From NCBI GenBank assembly GCA_015233045.1, contig JADFYL010000002.1:1-64000 (forward strand): a DNA stretch of 64,000 bases, given 5' to 3'. How positions within the stretch are numbered: the first letter of the stretch is position 1; each line of letters begins with the position of its first letter. The notes beneath the pieces were generated by a model. That model saw nothing but the letters and a program-made list of their open reading frames with translations, did not search any database and was not told the DNA's origin. Shown here piece by piece: positions 1 through 8,987 of this stretch. This DNA is from Nitrospirota bacterium. GTDB lineage: Bacteria; Nitrospirota; Thermodesulfovibrionia; Thermodesulfovibrionales; Magnetobacteriaceae. A program made the translations under genes and the position numbers.

Positions 1-1
1 T

Positions 2-400
2 CAGTTTCACAACCTGCTGCCGGAGTTTAACGCCCTTGAAAACACGATAATGCCTGGCCTTATTGCGGCAACAGAAACAGAAGAGCTGCGGAGACGTGGC
101 GTTGCAATACTCTCTGAGCTTGGCCTGAAGGACCGGCTCATGCACAGGCCGGGGGAGCTGTCAGGCGGAGAGCAGCAGCGTGTGGCGGTTGCCCGAGCCC
201 TCATCCTTGATCCTTTAGTGGTGCTTGCTGATGAGCCGACGGGAAATCTGGATACAAAAACCGGCGAGATGCTGATAGAACTCCTCCTTGACATAAACAA
301 GAAAAAGGGTACGACATTTATTATAGTAACGCACAACGAGGCCTTCGCCCGAAAAACCGACGTCACTTATGTAATGGTCGATGGCTCTCTGAGGGCCTGA
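2..400 (+). CDS. lolD: Lipoprotein-releasing ABC transporter ATPase LolD (5' truncated)
   Basis: The reading frame is open from base 2, so the start lies outside the window; 132 residues remain. They begin after the Walker A region, with the Q-loop neighbourhood (QFHNLLPEF), which is characteristic of LolD/MacB-type ATPases. The ABC signature LSGGEQQRVAVARAL, Walker B with LADEPTGNLD and the H-loop IIVTHNEAF all follow. LolD powers the inner-membrane LolCE complex, which releases lipoproteins to the periplasmic carrier LolA; a LolA-like gene lies at 5921. Other members of the MacB/FtsE/LolD group share most of these motifs, so the exact transporter is inferred. Confidence 0.85.
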   Translation, partial: QFHNLLPEFNALENTIMPGLIAATETEELRRRGVAILSELGLKDRLMHRPGELSGGEQQRVAVARALILDPLVVLADEPTGNLDTKTGEMLIELLLDINKKKGTTFIIVTHNEAFARKTDVTYVMVDGSLRA

Positions 401-430
401 CGGCTCTCACGGTGAAGCGGGCGGGTTAAC

Positions 431-2218
431 GTGATAAGCATATTTAACAAGGTGAAGTTTGTGTCGCTCAATACCAAGCTGATGGTGTTTGGCCTGTTTT
501 GTCTGATAATGCTTGGCGTGAGTTTTTTGTACGACTTCAGAAGTACGGTAGAGATAAACGACATATCTTTATGGTTGCAGAAGGCCGGTGAGTTGAGATG
601 GCGGTTGCCTTCGAATACCTTTGTTATACCCGGCACTCCCAATGCCGTAACTGGTCGTATAAGTAAGGACAACTCTGCGGCGGGGCTTCGCCCGTTGAGA
701 GATTTAAAGGCGCGGCAGATGTCAGAGGAGCTGTTTAATAGATGGAATGCCCTGAAATCCGCGCCACCGGACGAAAAGGCGGTCAGGGAATTTGACGGGG
801 CGCTGGATGCCTTTACCTCTTACATGGCAGCGGATTACAGGCAAAAACTTGCGGCCTTGTATCGCTTTAAACTCTATATGGCGGTATTTTTTTACCTGAT
901 GGTCATATTGGCCATAGTACAGGCAAGGGCGATGGTCACACGCCCGCTGTTGAAGATAATTGAAGCGGTAAGAAAGGTCGCCCGCGGGGATTTTCACACA
1001 AGGATAAACCTGAGGTGCAAGGACGAAATAGGCGAACTGTGCAGGTATTTCAACGTAATGACAGACGCGCTTGACAGCTCATTTAACGATATGGAGGTGC
1101 TTGCCTCGTTCCCGGAGAAAAACCCCTCGCCCATAACGGGACTTCAAATACACGAAGGGCGGCTCCTGATAACGTACATTAATCCAGCGGCACAGGCCCT
1201 GATTAACGCGGACAATTTAGACAGGGCAGACCTGATACCTCCACAGTTGAACGAGATCATTGAGACCCTCTTGTCAGAGGATAAGGACTCCACATTATGT
1301 GAAATCGCCATAAAAGATAAGATATTTATTCAATACGTCCATGTATTGAAAGACCGTAAGACGATAAGGATATTCTCATACGACATAACGCGGCGCAAAC
1401 AGATGGAAGACAGACTAAAAGAATACGCGGACAACCTTGAGCAAAAAATCAAAGAGAGGACAAAGGAACTGGAAGACGCTAAGCTCATGGCCGAAGAGGC
1501 AAGCAGGACAAAGTCCGGCTTCCTCGCAAATATGAGCCATGAGCTGCGCACGCCGCTTAACTCGGTCATAGGTTTTTCACAAGTCCTTGTGGATCAACTC
1601 TACGGAGAGCTCAACGCACAGCAGGAGCAGTACGTAAACAATATACTAAACAGCGGAAACCACCTGCTTGCCCTGATAAACGATGTGCTGGATTTATCAA
1701 GAATCGAGGCCGGTAAAATTGAGCTTGAGACGTCCATCTTTAGTGTCGGGCAGCTTATAAACACCTCAGTTGCCATGTTTAGAGAGCGTGCGATGGCAAA
1801 GCGCGTAAGGTTGTCTTCTGAGATACAAGCGGAGGCGGCTATAAATGTGGATGGCGACGAGCGTCGGCTGAAACAAGTGCTGTACAATTTACTAAGCAAT
1901 GCGATAAAATTCACCCCAGAGGGTGGTACGGTAAAGACGACCGCGATGGTTGTCCAGCACAGCGCGGCCCCCGGTCAACGGTTTATCGAAATGGCCGTCG
2001 AAGACACAGGTATCGGTATCAGGGAGGAGGACATAGAGAGATTGTTTATGGAATTCACGCAGTTGGATTCGTCATATACGAAGAAATACGAGGGTGCGGG
2101 ATTGGGCCTTGCGCTGTCGAAGAAATTGATAGAGCTGCACGGCGGCACAATCGGCGTAACAAGTGTTTTTGGCAAAGGAAGCAGGTTTTATTTTACAATA
2201 CCAGTATGCGGGCAATGA
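431..2218 (+). CDS. Membrane sensor histidine kinase (HAMP-PAS?-HisKA-HATPase)
   Basis: 595 residues. A transmembrane segment at about 17-36 and another at about 150-168 enclose a roughly 110-residue periplasmic sensor region. A HAMP linker follows (about 168-222), then a poorly conserved PAS-like region and a coiled coil (about 325-355). The HisKA domain has the H-box MSHELRTPLN with His near residue 370. The ATPase domain shows the N-box (LYNLLSNAIKF), DTGIGI and GAGLGLALSK. Nothing essential is missing. It starts 30 nt after lolD, and the receiver gene follows at 2235, so the three signalling genes to 4144 probably form one operon. The signal is unknown. Confidence 0.9.
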   Translation: MISIFNKVKFVSLNTKLMVFGLFCLIMLGVSFLYDFRSTVEINDISLWLQKAGELRWRLPSNTFVIPGTPNAVTGRISKDNSAAGLRPLRDLKARQMSEELFNRWNALKSAPPDEKAVREFDGALDAFTSYMAADYRQKLAALYRFKLYMAVFFYLMVILAIVQARAMVTRPLLKIIEAVRKVARGDFHTRINLRCKDEIGELCRYFNVMTDALDSSFNDMEVLASFPEKNPSPITGLQIHEGRLLITYINPAAQALINADNLDRADLIPPQLNEIIETLLSEDKDSTLCEIAIKDKIFIQYVHVLKDRKTIRIFSYDITRRKQMEDRLKEYADNLEQKIKERTKELEDAKLMAEEASRTKSGFLANMSHELRTPLNSVIGFSQVLVDQLYGELNAQQEQYVNNILNSGNHLLALINDVLDLSRIEAGKIELETSIFSVGQLINTSVAMFRERAMAKRVRLSSEIQAEAAINVDGDERRLKQVLYNLLSNAIKFTPEGGTVKTTAMVVQHSAAPGQRFIEMAVEDTGIGIREEDIERLFMEFTQLDSSYTKKYEGAGLGLALSKKLIELHGGTIGVTSVFGKGSRFYFTIPVCGQ

Positions 2219-2234
2219 TATTAGGGCAAAGGTT

Positions 2235-2606
2235 ATGAGGGCAAAGATACTGATAGTCGAGGAAAACGAAAACAACAGGCTGCTGATGAGGGCAGTCCTG
2301 AGCTACCACGGGTATGACATTATCGAGGCGGCAAACGGTGAAGAGGCAGTGCGCGCGGCCAGGGAGGCCCTGCCAGCGCTGATATTTATGGGCATACAAC
2401 TACCCGTAATGGACGGCCTGGCGGCCGTGAAAGCGCTGAAGCGTGACCCCGCCACGCAGGGTATCAAGACCGTTGCTGTAACGGCGTATGCCATGAAAGG
2501 AGACAGGGAAAACATCCTTGAGGCCGGATTTGACGGTTATATATCCAAACCCATAGATACGAGGCGGCTTCCGGCAATCGTAGAGGATTATATATCACAG
2601 CCATGA
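2235..2606 (+). CDS. Single-domain receiver lacking the phosphoacceptor Asp
   Basis: 123 residues from the ATG at 2235; the frame is open further upstream but that part overlaps the kinase gene. It aligns along its length with CheY-like receivers of hybrid kinases: acidic pair E9-E10 (normally Glu/Asp-Asp), the Thr of TAYAMKGD and the Lys of GYISKP are all present. At the phosphorylation site the usual LMDIQMP appears as FMGIQLP, so residue 53 is Gly (GGC) instead of Asp (GAC/GAT). It therefore probably cannot be phosphorylated normally and may act as a phosphorylation-independent receiver or binding partner. Its stop overlaps the next start (ATGA), so the two are translationally coupled. Confidence 0.85.
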   Translation: MRAKILIVEENENNRLLMRAVLSYHGYDIIEAANGEEAVRAAREALPALIFMGIQLPVMDGLAAVKALKRDPATQGIKTVAVTAYAMKGDRENILEAGFDGYISKPIDTRRLPAIVEDYISQP

Positions 2607-4144
2607 AAGACAAGAGAAAGAAAATCCTCTGTGTTGACGATGAGCCAGTTAACCTCCAGCTCCTTGAGGCATTCCTAAGGCCACAGGGTTATGAGATGCT
2701 CATGGCCACAGGCGGCGTGGAGGCACTGGATGTGATATGCGCCACCTGCGTGGACATCGTCCTGCTGGACGTGATGATGCCCGATATGGACGGTTTCGAG
2801 GTATGCAGGACAATCAAAGGGAATGAAAGGCTGCGGCATATACCTGTAATAATGATGACAGCACTGACGGACAAGAAGGAGCGCATAAAGGGAATAGAGG
2901 CCGGGGCGGAGGAGTTCCTAAGCAAACCGTTTAATTTTGCCGAGGTGCTGGCGCGAGTCAGGATGCTTATCTCGATGAAGGAACTCAATGACCGGCTGAG
3001 TTTTGCCTACAACGACATGGTAACCCTGACGACCTACGGAGAGTCGCTGATGCATAGGTTTGACCCTGCCAGTTTCGATTTCCACACATCAATAGACGAG
3101 ATAATGAAGCAGACGTTAAGAAAAAAGACGAAAGAAGACGCCAGGCCAGAGGCATTCATCGTAGGAATATGCAACGACAAGGACAAGGACTGGCAGTGGC
3201 GCGTATATAAATATAACGACGGGGCAACAGGCGGAATAATTGAGTCGCAGTTACTGCCGGGCGGCTATGAAAGCCTGCTTGCCATACCTGGCCGGGGCAG
3301 CTCTGCCACATCGGTGCTGAACGCTGGCGACATGGACAGCCCTGAGTTTGCCGAGTTCTTAAATGAGATACGCCACACCGTGCTACAGATAGACAACGTC
3401 GTCTCCTACGTCAGCGCCTCGCTGTGTATATTTGCGATAAACTATGGCTACACGGTGTCTTCATACGACGCCTCGGTGCTGAATAATTTTGTGGTACAGA
3501 GCCTGTTTCTAAAGAATCTCTCGTCGCAGGTGCATGAGACAGAAGACGCCTTTGAGTACATGGTTTACAGCCTTGCGAGGGCGGCAGAGAGTAACGACGA
3601 GGACACGGGAAATCACATCCTGCGCGTTGGGCGTTATTCAGCAACGATAGCGGAGTATCTGGGCATGGACGCAAGGTTCATCCAGACCATTATCCTGCAG
3701 GCAACGCTTCACGACGTGGGGAAGATTCACATACCGGCGGAAATCCTGAAAAAACCCGGGCAGTTAACGACCGCACAATGGAGGGAGATGAAGCAGCATT
3801 CCTCATACGGCGCCAAGATAATAGGCAGCCACTACAGGCTGTCAATGGCGGCAAGCATAGCCCGGACGCACCATGAGAAATGGGACGGCAGCGGCTACCC
3901 CAATGGCCTGAAAGGGGAGGATATCCCGCTGGAGGGACGTATCGTGTCCCTTGCGGACATATTCGACGCCCTGATAAACCCGCGCGTCTATAAACCCGCC
4001 TTCGATGCGAAGACCACATATAAAATCCTGACAGAAGGAGATGGCCGCGTAATGCCCCACCACTTCGACCCGCAAGTCCTTGAGGCGTTCAAAAACACAG
4101 TTTCGAAATTTTTGGAGATATTTGAGGAGCTGAAAAATAACTGA
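2603..4144 (+). CDS. Receiver-HD-GYP response regulator (putative c-di-GMP phosphodiesterase)
   Basis: 513 residues. The receiver (1-125) has the acidic pair in CVDDEP, phosphoacceptor D56 in LLDVMMPDMDG and the conserved Lys in LSKPFN. A middle region (about 140-300) is not recognised. The C-terminal HD-GYP domain (about 310-505) carries TGNHILRVG, the catalytic pair in LHDVGKIHIP, the paired histidines in ARTHHEKWDGSGYP and LADIFDAL, all expected for an active c-di-GMP phosphodiesterase. ATGA overlap with the preceding Asp-less receiver suggests the pair works with the kinase at 431. A cytoplasmic enzyme lowering c-di-GMP is the likely role. Confidence 0.92.
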   Translation: MKDKRKKILCVDDEPVNLQLLEAFLRPQGYEMLMATGGVEALDVICATCVDIVLLDVMMPDMDGFEVCRTIKGNERLRHIPVIMMTALTDKKERIKGIEAGAEEFLSKPFNFAEVLARVRMLISMKELNDRLSFAYNDMVTLTTYGESLMHRFDPASFDFHTSIDEIMKQTLRKKTKEDARPEAFIVGICNDKDKDWQWRVYKYNDGATGGIIESQLLPGGYESLLAIPGRGSSATSVLNAGDMDSPEFAEFLNEIRHTVLQIDNVVSYVSASLCIFAINYGYTVSSYDASVLNNFVVQSLFLKNLSSQVHETEDAFEYMVYSLARAAESNDEDTGNHILRVGRYSATIAEYLGMDARFIQTIILQATLHDVGKIHIPAEILKKPGQLTTAQWREMKQHSSYGAKIIGSHYRLSMAASIARTHHEKWDGSGYPNGLKGEDIPLEGRIVSLADIFDALINPRVYKPAFDAKTTYKILTEGDGRVMPHHFDPQVLEAFKNTVSKFLEIFEELKNN

Positions 4145-4165
4145 GACCCTATGGAGAAGATACCC

Positions 4166-5437
4166 ATGCAGAGAATAATTATAAAGAATTTCGGGCCAGT
4201 AGAAGAGGTTGATTTAAATATCAACGACATAATGCTCTTCATCGGCCCACAAGCAAGCGGCAAAAGCACTATCAGTAAGGCGGTGTATTTCTTTAAATCG
4301 TTAAAAGAGGATTTAATTAGATATGTTTTGGGACCAATCAGAAAAAAGAACTTTGAAGAGTCAATAGATAATTTTGATAGAGCAGCAGATGCAAAATTCG
4401 TGGCTATTTTTGGTCCGATACAACATCTATCCAATACATATCTCAAGTATGAATATAAAGAAGGTGTGGATATAGAAATAACTATTGAAGAAGGAAATTG
4501 CGTTTACCATTTCAGCGAGGCGTTTCGCCAGCTCCTTTCGGAAATTATTGACAGGGTAAAATCCTATTCGTCAAAATATCAAGCAAAAATTTCCAAATTT
4601 TTATCTTCAAGTAAGCGTTTTGAAGTAGGATTTGAACAAGCGGGTTTTGAAGGTGAAATTGAAAAGTTAGCTAATGAATTGTTTTCAGACGAGCGGGATA
4701 TATTCTTTTTCCCTGCTGGAAGAAGTCTTCTTGCGATTTTTTCTGACCAAGGACAGAAAATTGATTTTAGAAAACTTGATTATACTATGGCTCAGTTTGC
4801 AGACAGGATAGATATTTCAAAGTTAATCTTCTCATTATTCCCGACTATTAGTGCGCAAAAACAATCGAAATTGACACAAGCAGCACAAGATATTATTTTG
4901 AAAATTCTAAAGGCAACGTATCGGTTTGAAGACGATGAAGATAGACTCTACTTTAGTAAAACGGGTCATACAAGACTAACTTACGCCTCATCCGGTCAAC
5001 AAGAGGCAATATGGATATTATTGTTTATACGTGAAATAATACAGGAAGACAAGGATTTCTTCTCAGTGTTTGAAGAACCGGAGGCACACCTTTATCCTGA
5101 GACGCAAAAAGACATTATTGATTTGATTTGTCTGCTGTCCAATTTACGAAGCAATCAGATAATCATAACCACGCACAGCCCTTATATCTTGTCTTCGTTT
5201 AATAATTTGCTCTACGCATACAACGTAGATAAAAAAGGGGTGCCGGATGTCAACTCCATCGTCAGCAAACAATTATGGATTAATCCTGACAGATTAGATG
5301 CCTACTTTGTTGATAAGGGGCGGGTTAGGTCAATTATTGATGAAGAGTATAAGTTAATAAAAACGGAAGAGATTGACAACGCCTCCAGAGTTATTAACGA
5401 GGTGTATCGCAAACTATTCGATATTGATCCTGAGTGA
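4166..5437 (+). CDS. AAA/OLD-like ABC-type ATPase (AAA_15/AAA_21 type)
   Basis: 423 residues from the ATG at 4166, chosen because GGAGAAGA lies 6-14 nt upstream and family members begin with the motif IKNFGP; an ATG at 4151 is the alternative. Walker A is GPQASGKST (about residue 26-34). The ABC-like signature is YASSGQQEA, Walker B is FEEPEAHLYPE and the switch histidine is in IITTHSPYILSS. This is the architecture of stand-alone overcoming-lysogenization-type ATPases, but no C-terminal Toprim domain is evident. The gene is visibly more AT-rich than its neighbours and overlaps the next gene by ATGA. Such ATPases with a nuclease partner are often phage-defence modules; that role is inferred. 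Confidence 0.85.
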   Translation: MQRIIIKNFGPVEEVDLNINDIMLFIGPQASGKSTISKAVYFFKSLKEDLIRYVLGPIRKKNFEESIDNFDRAADAKFVAIFGPIQHLSNTYLKYEYKEGVDIEITIEEGNCVYHFSEAFRQLLSEIIDRVKSYSSKYQAKISKFLSSSKRFEVGFEQAGFEGEIEKLANELFSDERDIFFFPAGRSLLAIFSDQGQKIDFRKLDYTMAQFADRIDISKLIFSLFPTISAQKQSKLTQAAQDIILKILKATYRFEDDEDRLYFSKTGHTRLTYASSGQQEAIWILLFIREIIQEDKDFFSVFEEPEAHLYPETQKDIIDLICLLSNLRSNQIIITTHSPYILSSFNNLLYAYNVDKKGVPDVNSIVSKQLWINPDRLDAYFVDKGRVRSIIDEEYKLIKTEEIDNASRVINEVYRKLFDIDPE

Positions 5438-5898
5438 TGAGCTGCGACAATTTTAAAAACCATAAATGCTCTAAATGCGACAATCGCAGGATGATCGTCG
5501 TGGTAGACAAGAAAAGTAAAAGATGTAAATACAGACTTGATAACGCACCACAAAAAAAATTTTGCATCGTTGAAGTGGATGGCTGTTTTATTACCGATAA
5601 TGATAAACAAAAGTGTGATTACTTAATAATTAATTGCGACAGTAATGTGGCATATTTTGTAGAACTTAAAGGAAAGGATATTTTTCATGCTATAGAGCAG
5701 ATAACTCAATCCATAGAGCTATTGTCAGTTAAAATAACTGGCTGCAAAATCAACGCAAGAATAGTATTAACAAGGGTTGCTGACTCTGTGGCTTTTTTAG
5801 AAAACGACCCCAAAATGCAACGATTTGAAAAATTGTTAAGAGGATACAAGAATGGCAATCTCAAAAAAGGAACTATTCAGTTTGTGGAACCGGAGTAG
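5434..5898 (+). CDS. Small protein with a PD-(D/E)XK-like core, partner of the ATPase
   Basis: 154 residues, not matched to a named family. The N-terminus has Cys-rich stretches (C4, C12-x2-C15, C31). Residues 42-92 read like a restriction-endonuclease core: beta-strand with E47, D62 in CDYLII, then E77-x-K79 in YFVELKGKD, followed by a helix with Q89. This E-D-ExK pattern is what PD-(D/E)XK nucleases show. The start overlaps the ATPase stop by ATGA, so the two proteins are probably made together. Base composition is AT-rich like the ATPase gene, unlike the flanking signalling and lol genes, which suggests joint horizontal acquisition. Nuclease activity is inferred from motif spacing only. 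Confidence 0.7.
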   Translation: MMSCDNFKNHKCSKCDNRRMIVVVDKKSKRCKYRLDNAPQKKFCIVEVDGCFITDNDKQKCDYLIINCDSNVAYFVELKGKDIFHAIEQITQSIELLSVKITGCKINARIVLTRVADSVAFLENDPKMQRFEKLLRGYKNGNLKKGTIQFVEPE

Positions 5899-5920
5899 AA
5901 AAAAAGTGTACAGGCGGCTT

Positions 5921-6673
5921 ATGCGGACCATTCGACTGGCAATCCTCCTCGCGGCCTTTTGCCTTCTATTCACCACCCCCGCGGTTGCCGCCCCGGATTC
6001 TAAATTCAGCCTACCCGCGCAGCTTTTGGACTCCGACACCGCGGTCTCACCTGATGACAAGATAAAATTGACCCGCCGTATTAAAGACCTGCTCAGCGGT
6101 ATTGACGCCGTCTCGGCGGCCGTATATCAGACCAAGCACCTTGCTATGCTGAAAAAGGCAATCGAATCAGAGGGCACGGTAATCATCAGAAAAACACCCC
6201 GCGCACTCAGATGGGAGGCCGTAAGGCCCGAAAGGACAGTAACCATCATCGGCGAAAAGACGATAACCATCTATAAACCAATCGAAAAGGAGGCCGATAT
6301 ATACGACATAGAGGCCAATATCGCGGCCAAACAGTCAATGGCGTTTTTCTCTTCCACCATGTGGGGTGATATTTCGGAGCTGGAGAAGAAATTCAGGACA
6401 GAGATTTATTTAAAAAATGGCCTCATTATCTACAGACTCATCCCGATTTCTGAGATGGTTTTGAGGTACCTCACATCAATAGTAATATATTTTAACGACT
6501 CCACGGGCATCCCCGCCGGGTTTGAGCTGACCACGCCAAAAGGAGACAAGTACATGACCTCGTTAAGGGATGTCAAAAAAAACCCGCCATTTGACATAGA
6601 CACGTTCTCTCTGAAACTTCCAAAGGAAGTCTGGGTGCGAGACCACACAAAGCCGGATGAGAACAATAGATAA
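5921..6673 (+). CDS. LolA-like periplasmic outer-membrane lipoprotein carrier
   Basis: 250 residues from the ATG at 5921, which has AGGCGG about 5 nt upstream; the frame is open from 5852 but the added residues would precede a normal signal peptide. Residues 1-27 form a signal peptide ending AVAA. The body resembles LolA/LolA-like proteins: a G-x-V-x-I-x-K-x-P segment (EGTVIIRKTPRALRWEA), repeated beta-strands with IGEKTITIYKP, and a late segment with TTPKGDKY. The family shuttles lipoproteins or other amphipathic molecules across the periplasm. A LolD-like ATPase lies at the window start, but other genes intervene. Confidence 0.75.
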   Translation: MRTIRLAILLAAFCLLFTTPAVAAPDSKFSLPAQLLDSDTAVSPDDKIKLTRRIKDLLSGIDAVSAAVYQTKHLAMLKKAIESEGTVIIRKTPRALRWEAVRPERTVTIIGEKTITIYKPIEKEADIYDIEANIAAKQSMAFFSSTMWGDISELEKKFRTEIYLKNGLIIYRLIPISEMVLRYLTSIVIYFNDSTGIPAGFELTTPKGDKYMTSLRDVKKNPPFDIDTFSLKLPKEVWVRDHTKPDENNR

Positions 6674-7322
6674 TATGGGTATAGCGGGTAGTGTATTAAA
6701 AGCCGCCGTGATAGCCGCGCTTGCAGTATTTTGCATAATGTACTACGACAGGCTGAACCCGGCGGGGATAAGCGCCTTCGCGGCTGAATATGGCAGCACT
6801 GCGCCGGTGGTGTTTATAGCGGTTTGTGCGCTGCGCCCGCTGTTGTTTTTTATGCCGACGATGGGGCTTTCAATCGTGGCGGGGCTTTTGTTTGGGGCAT
6901 TCAATGGCGCGTTATATGTGGCCTTAGCGGGTGTGTTATCGAGCATGACGGGGTATTGGTTTGCCAGATGGATTGGCAGGGATGCGATAGTGAGGCTGAC
7001 GGGCGTGAGCGACGCACTTAGGAGGCTTGACCGTTGGGCGGCGGAAAATGCGCGGCGGGCGGTGTTGTCTATGAGGCTGTTTCAGCTTCCATGGGATATT
7101 GTGAGCTATTGGGCGGGCATTTCCGGCGTAGGGTTTCGGGATTTTTTTATCGCCAGCATGGTCCCGCTCCTTCCGGTGAGTTTTTTATATACCTACATGG
7201 GCAGTAAAATACTGACGCCGCTACACGGGGGGTTCATCGCGGCAGTTATGGCCATAGCAGGCCTGGGCGCCCTGCCCCATGTGATAAAAAAACTAAAAAA
7301 TAGGAACAGGCCGAAATCCTGA
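6657..7322 (+). CDS. TVP38/TMEM64 (VTT-domain) family membrane protein
   Basis: 221 residues with about five or six hydrophobic segments. The central part matches the VTT/DedA-like superfamily: a Pro- and Gly-rich re-entrant region (RPLLFFMPTMGLSIVAG, LLFGAFNGALYV) followed by GYWFARWIGRDAIVRL. Family members are proposed lipid scramblases or transporters in the inner membrane. The ATG at 6657 overlaps the LolA-like gene by 17 nt; a second in-frame ATG at 6675 is possible. Tight linkage suggests co-transcription with the LolA-like gene and perhaps a shared envelope role, which is inference. Confidence 0.85.
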   Translation: MRTIDNMGIAGSVLKAAVIAALAVFCIMYYDRLNPAGISAFAAEYGSTAPVVFIAVCALRPLLFFMPTMGLSIVAGLLFGAFNGALYVALAGVLSSMTGYWFARWIGRDAIVRLTGVSDALRRLDRWAAENARRAVLSMRLFQLPWDIVSYWAGISGVGFRDFFIASMVPLLPVSFLYTYMGSKILTPLHGGFIAAVMAIAGLGALPHVIKKLKNRNRPKS

Positions 7323-7352
7323 CGGCAATTTCAAATATTTATCGCTTTATTG

Positions 7353-7358
7353 TACAAT
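7353..7358 (+). promoter_or_regulatory. Possible extended -10 element upstream of PAS kinase
   Basis: TGTACAAT (TACAAT with a directly preceding TG) about 28 nt before the preferred kinase start at 7386. No convincing -35 hexamer is present at the normal spacing, so this is only a weak candidate. Confidence 0.3.
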
Positions 7359-7385
7359 ACAGTGCGCATTGGAGAAAAACTAAAG

Positions 7386-8969
7386 ATGAGAAACGATCAG
7401 CAAGGCGATGAGTTTTTGATAGCCGACTCAGCCCCCGTATTCATATGGACATCAGACGTCCACGGAGAGCGCTGCTATTTTAACAGGGTATGGCTGGACT
7501 ACACGGGCAGGACACTTGAGGAGGAACGGGGGGGCAAATGGATGGAAGGCATACATCCGGATGACCGCGTGAGCTACTGCGAATCATTCAACGCCGCCCT
7601 TTCAGGGCGCACTCCCTTCAAGGCCGAGTACAGGCTCAGACGCGAGGACAATGTCTTTCGATGGGTACTGGACACCGGTACGCCACGCTACAACGGGGAA
7701 GGTGCGTTCATCGGCTATATTGGCTCGTGCGTGGGCATCAGCGAACGAAAACAGATGGAGGCCGAACTCATACGAAGCAACTCCATGCTGAAATCCCAGC
7801 AGGAGGCGTCAATAGATGGAATCCTGTTTCTTGATGAGCATCACAACATATCAAGTTTCAATTCCCTGTTCTGCGAGATGTGGGACATACATGTGGAACT
7901 GTTAGATAACAAAGACGGTCGGCCGCTCCTGGACTTCTTAAAGACACGGCTTGAAAATCCCGAGGACTTCATAACAGACGCCGATTGCGCGTCAGCCCCA
8001 GAACATAATACTAACAGTGCCGCCCTATGCGTCAGAGATGGCCGGATATTTTCCCAGCATTCGGCCTATGTAACGTCACAAGACGGCGGCAACTATGGAA
8101 GAATATGGTTCTTTCGGGATATTACGTGGCGCACTAAGATGGAAAACGAACTCAGACAAAAAACAAAATCCCTTGAAGAGCTTGCGGCACATCTTGAACA
8201 ACGGGTTGAACAGGAGGTCGAACAACGGATAAAACAGGAAAAAATTCTCATACAGCAGGCAAAAATGGCCTCTATGGGCGAGATGATTGAGGCAATCACC
8301 CACCAGTGGCGACAGCCCCTGAATTCCCTGTGCCTGATTATTCAGGACCTCGCCGACACATTCGACAATGATGAGTGCGACAAATCATTCATGACGGATG
8401 CCGTCACAGACTCAATGCAGCAAATTGACTACATGACCAAGACAATAGACGATTTCCGAAATTATTTCAAACCAGCAAAGACAAAAGAGACATTCGACAC
8501 GGTACAAGCCGTGAAAGAAGTGCTTTCGATAGCATGGGGACAGTTAAAAATACACTCCATTTCAACGCTAATAAACGGCTCTTCCTATGACCCAAACCAA
8601 CCAGCCGATTTGGCGCAGATTTTTGTGTCAACGTACAAAAATGAATTCAAACAAGTAATCCTTAATATCGTCAATAACGCAAGAGACGCGTTAAAAACAG
8701 CCCCAAAGCCAAGAGAAATATCGTTTGGGATGTTAGCCGACAACGCCACACTGATAACAACCATCAGCGACACAGGCGGAGGAATACCTGAAAATATATT
8801 GAATAAAATATTCACGCCTTACTTTACGACTAAAGAACACGACAAGGGAACCGGCATCGGCCTCTACCTGTCAAAAATGATTGTGGAAAACAACCTTTCG
8901 GGAAAGATATACGCCTCCAACGCAAAGGCCGGGGCATGTTTCACGATAGAGCTTCCCATCGGCGATTAG
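7386..8969 (+). CDS. Cytoplasmic PAS-PAS sensor histidine kinase
   Basis: 527 residues from the ATG at 7386, with GGAG 11 nt upstream; an earlier in-frame ATG at 7350 would sit on top of the candidate -10. There are no transmembrane segments. PAS1 spans about 12-125 and has the PAC-like ending YIGSCVGISERKQMEAEL. PAS2 spans about 140-250, followed by a coiled coil (about 255-295). The phosphorylation site is the variant H-box THQWRQPLN (His near 306), typical of a kinase subclass common in Nitrospirota, Deltaproteobacteria and Campylobacterota. The ATPase domain has NIVNNARDAL, DTGGGIP and KGTGIGLYLSK. No receiver is adjacent, so it is an orphan kinase. Confidence 0.9.
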   Translation: MRNDQQGDEFLIADSAPVFIWTSDVHGERCYFNRVWLDYTGRTLEEERGGKWMEGIHPDDRVSYCESFNAALSGRTPFKAEYRLRREDNVFRWVLDTGTPRYNGEGAFIGYIGSCVGISERKQMEAELIRSNSMLKSQQEASIDGILFLDEHHNISSFNSLFCEMWDIHVELLDNKDGRPLLDFLKTRLENPEDFITDADCASAPEHNTNSAALCVRDGRIFSQHSAYVTSQDGGNYGRIWFFRDITWRTKMENELRQKTKSLEELAAHLEQRVEQEVEQRIKQEKILIQQAKMASMGEMIEAITHQWRQPLNSLCLIIQDLADTFDNDECDKSFMTDAVTDSMQQIDYMTKTIDDFRNYFKPAKTKETFDTVQAVKEVLSIAWGQLKIHSISTLINGSSYDPNQPADLAQIFVSTYKNEFKQVILNIVNNARDALKTAPKPREISFGMLADNATLITTISDTGGGIPENILNKIFTPYFTTKEHDKGTGIGLYLSKMIVENNLSGKIYASNAKAGACFTIELPIGD

Positions 8970-8987
8970 AGAAATAGACAAAACGTG

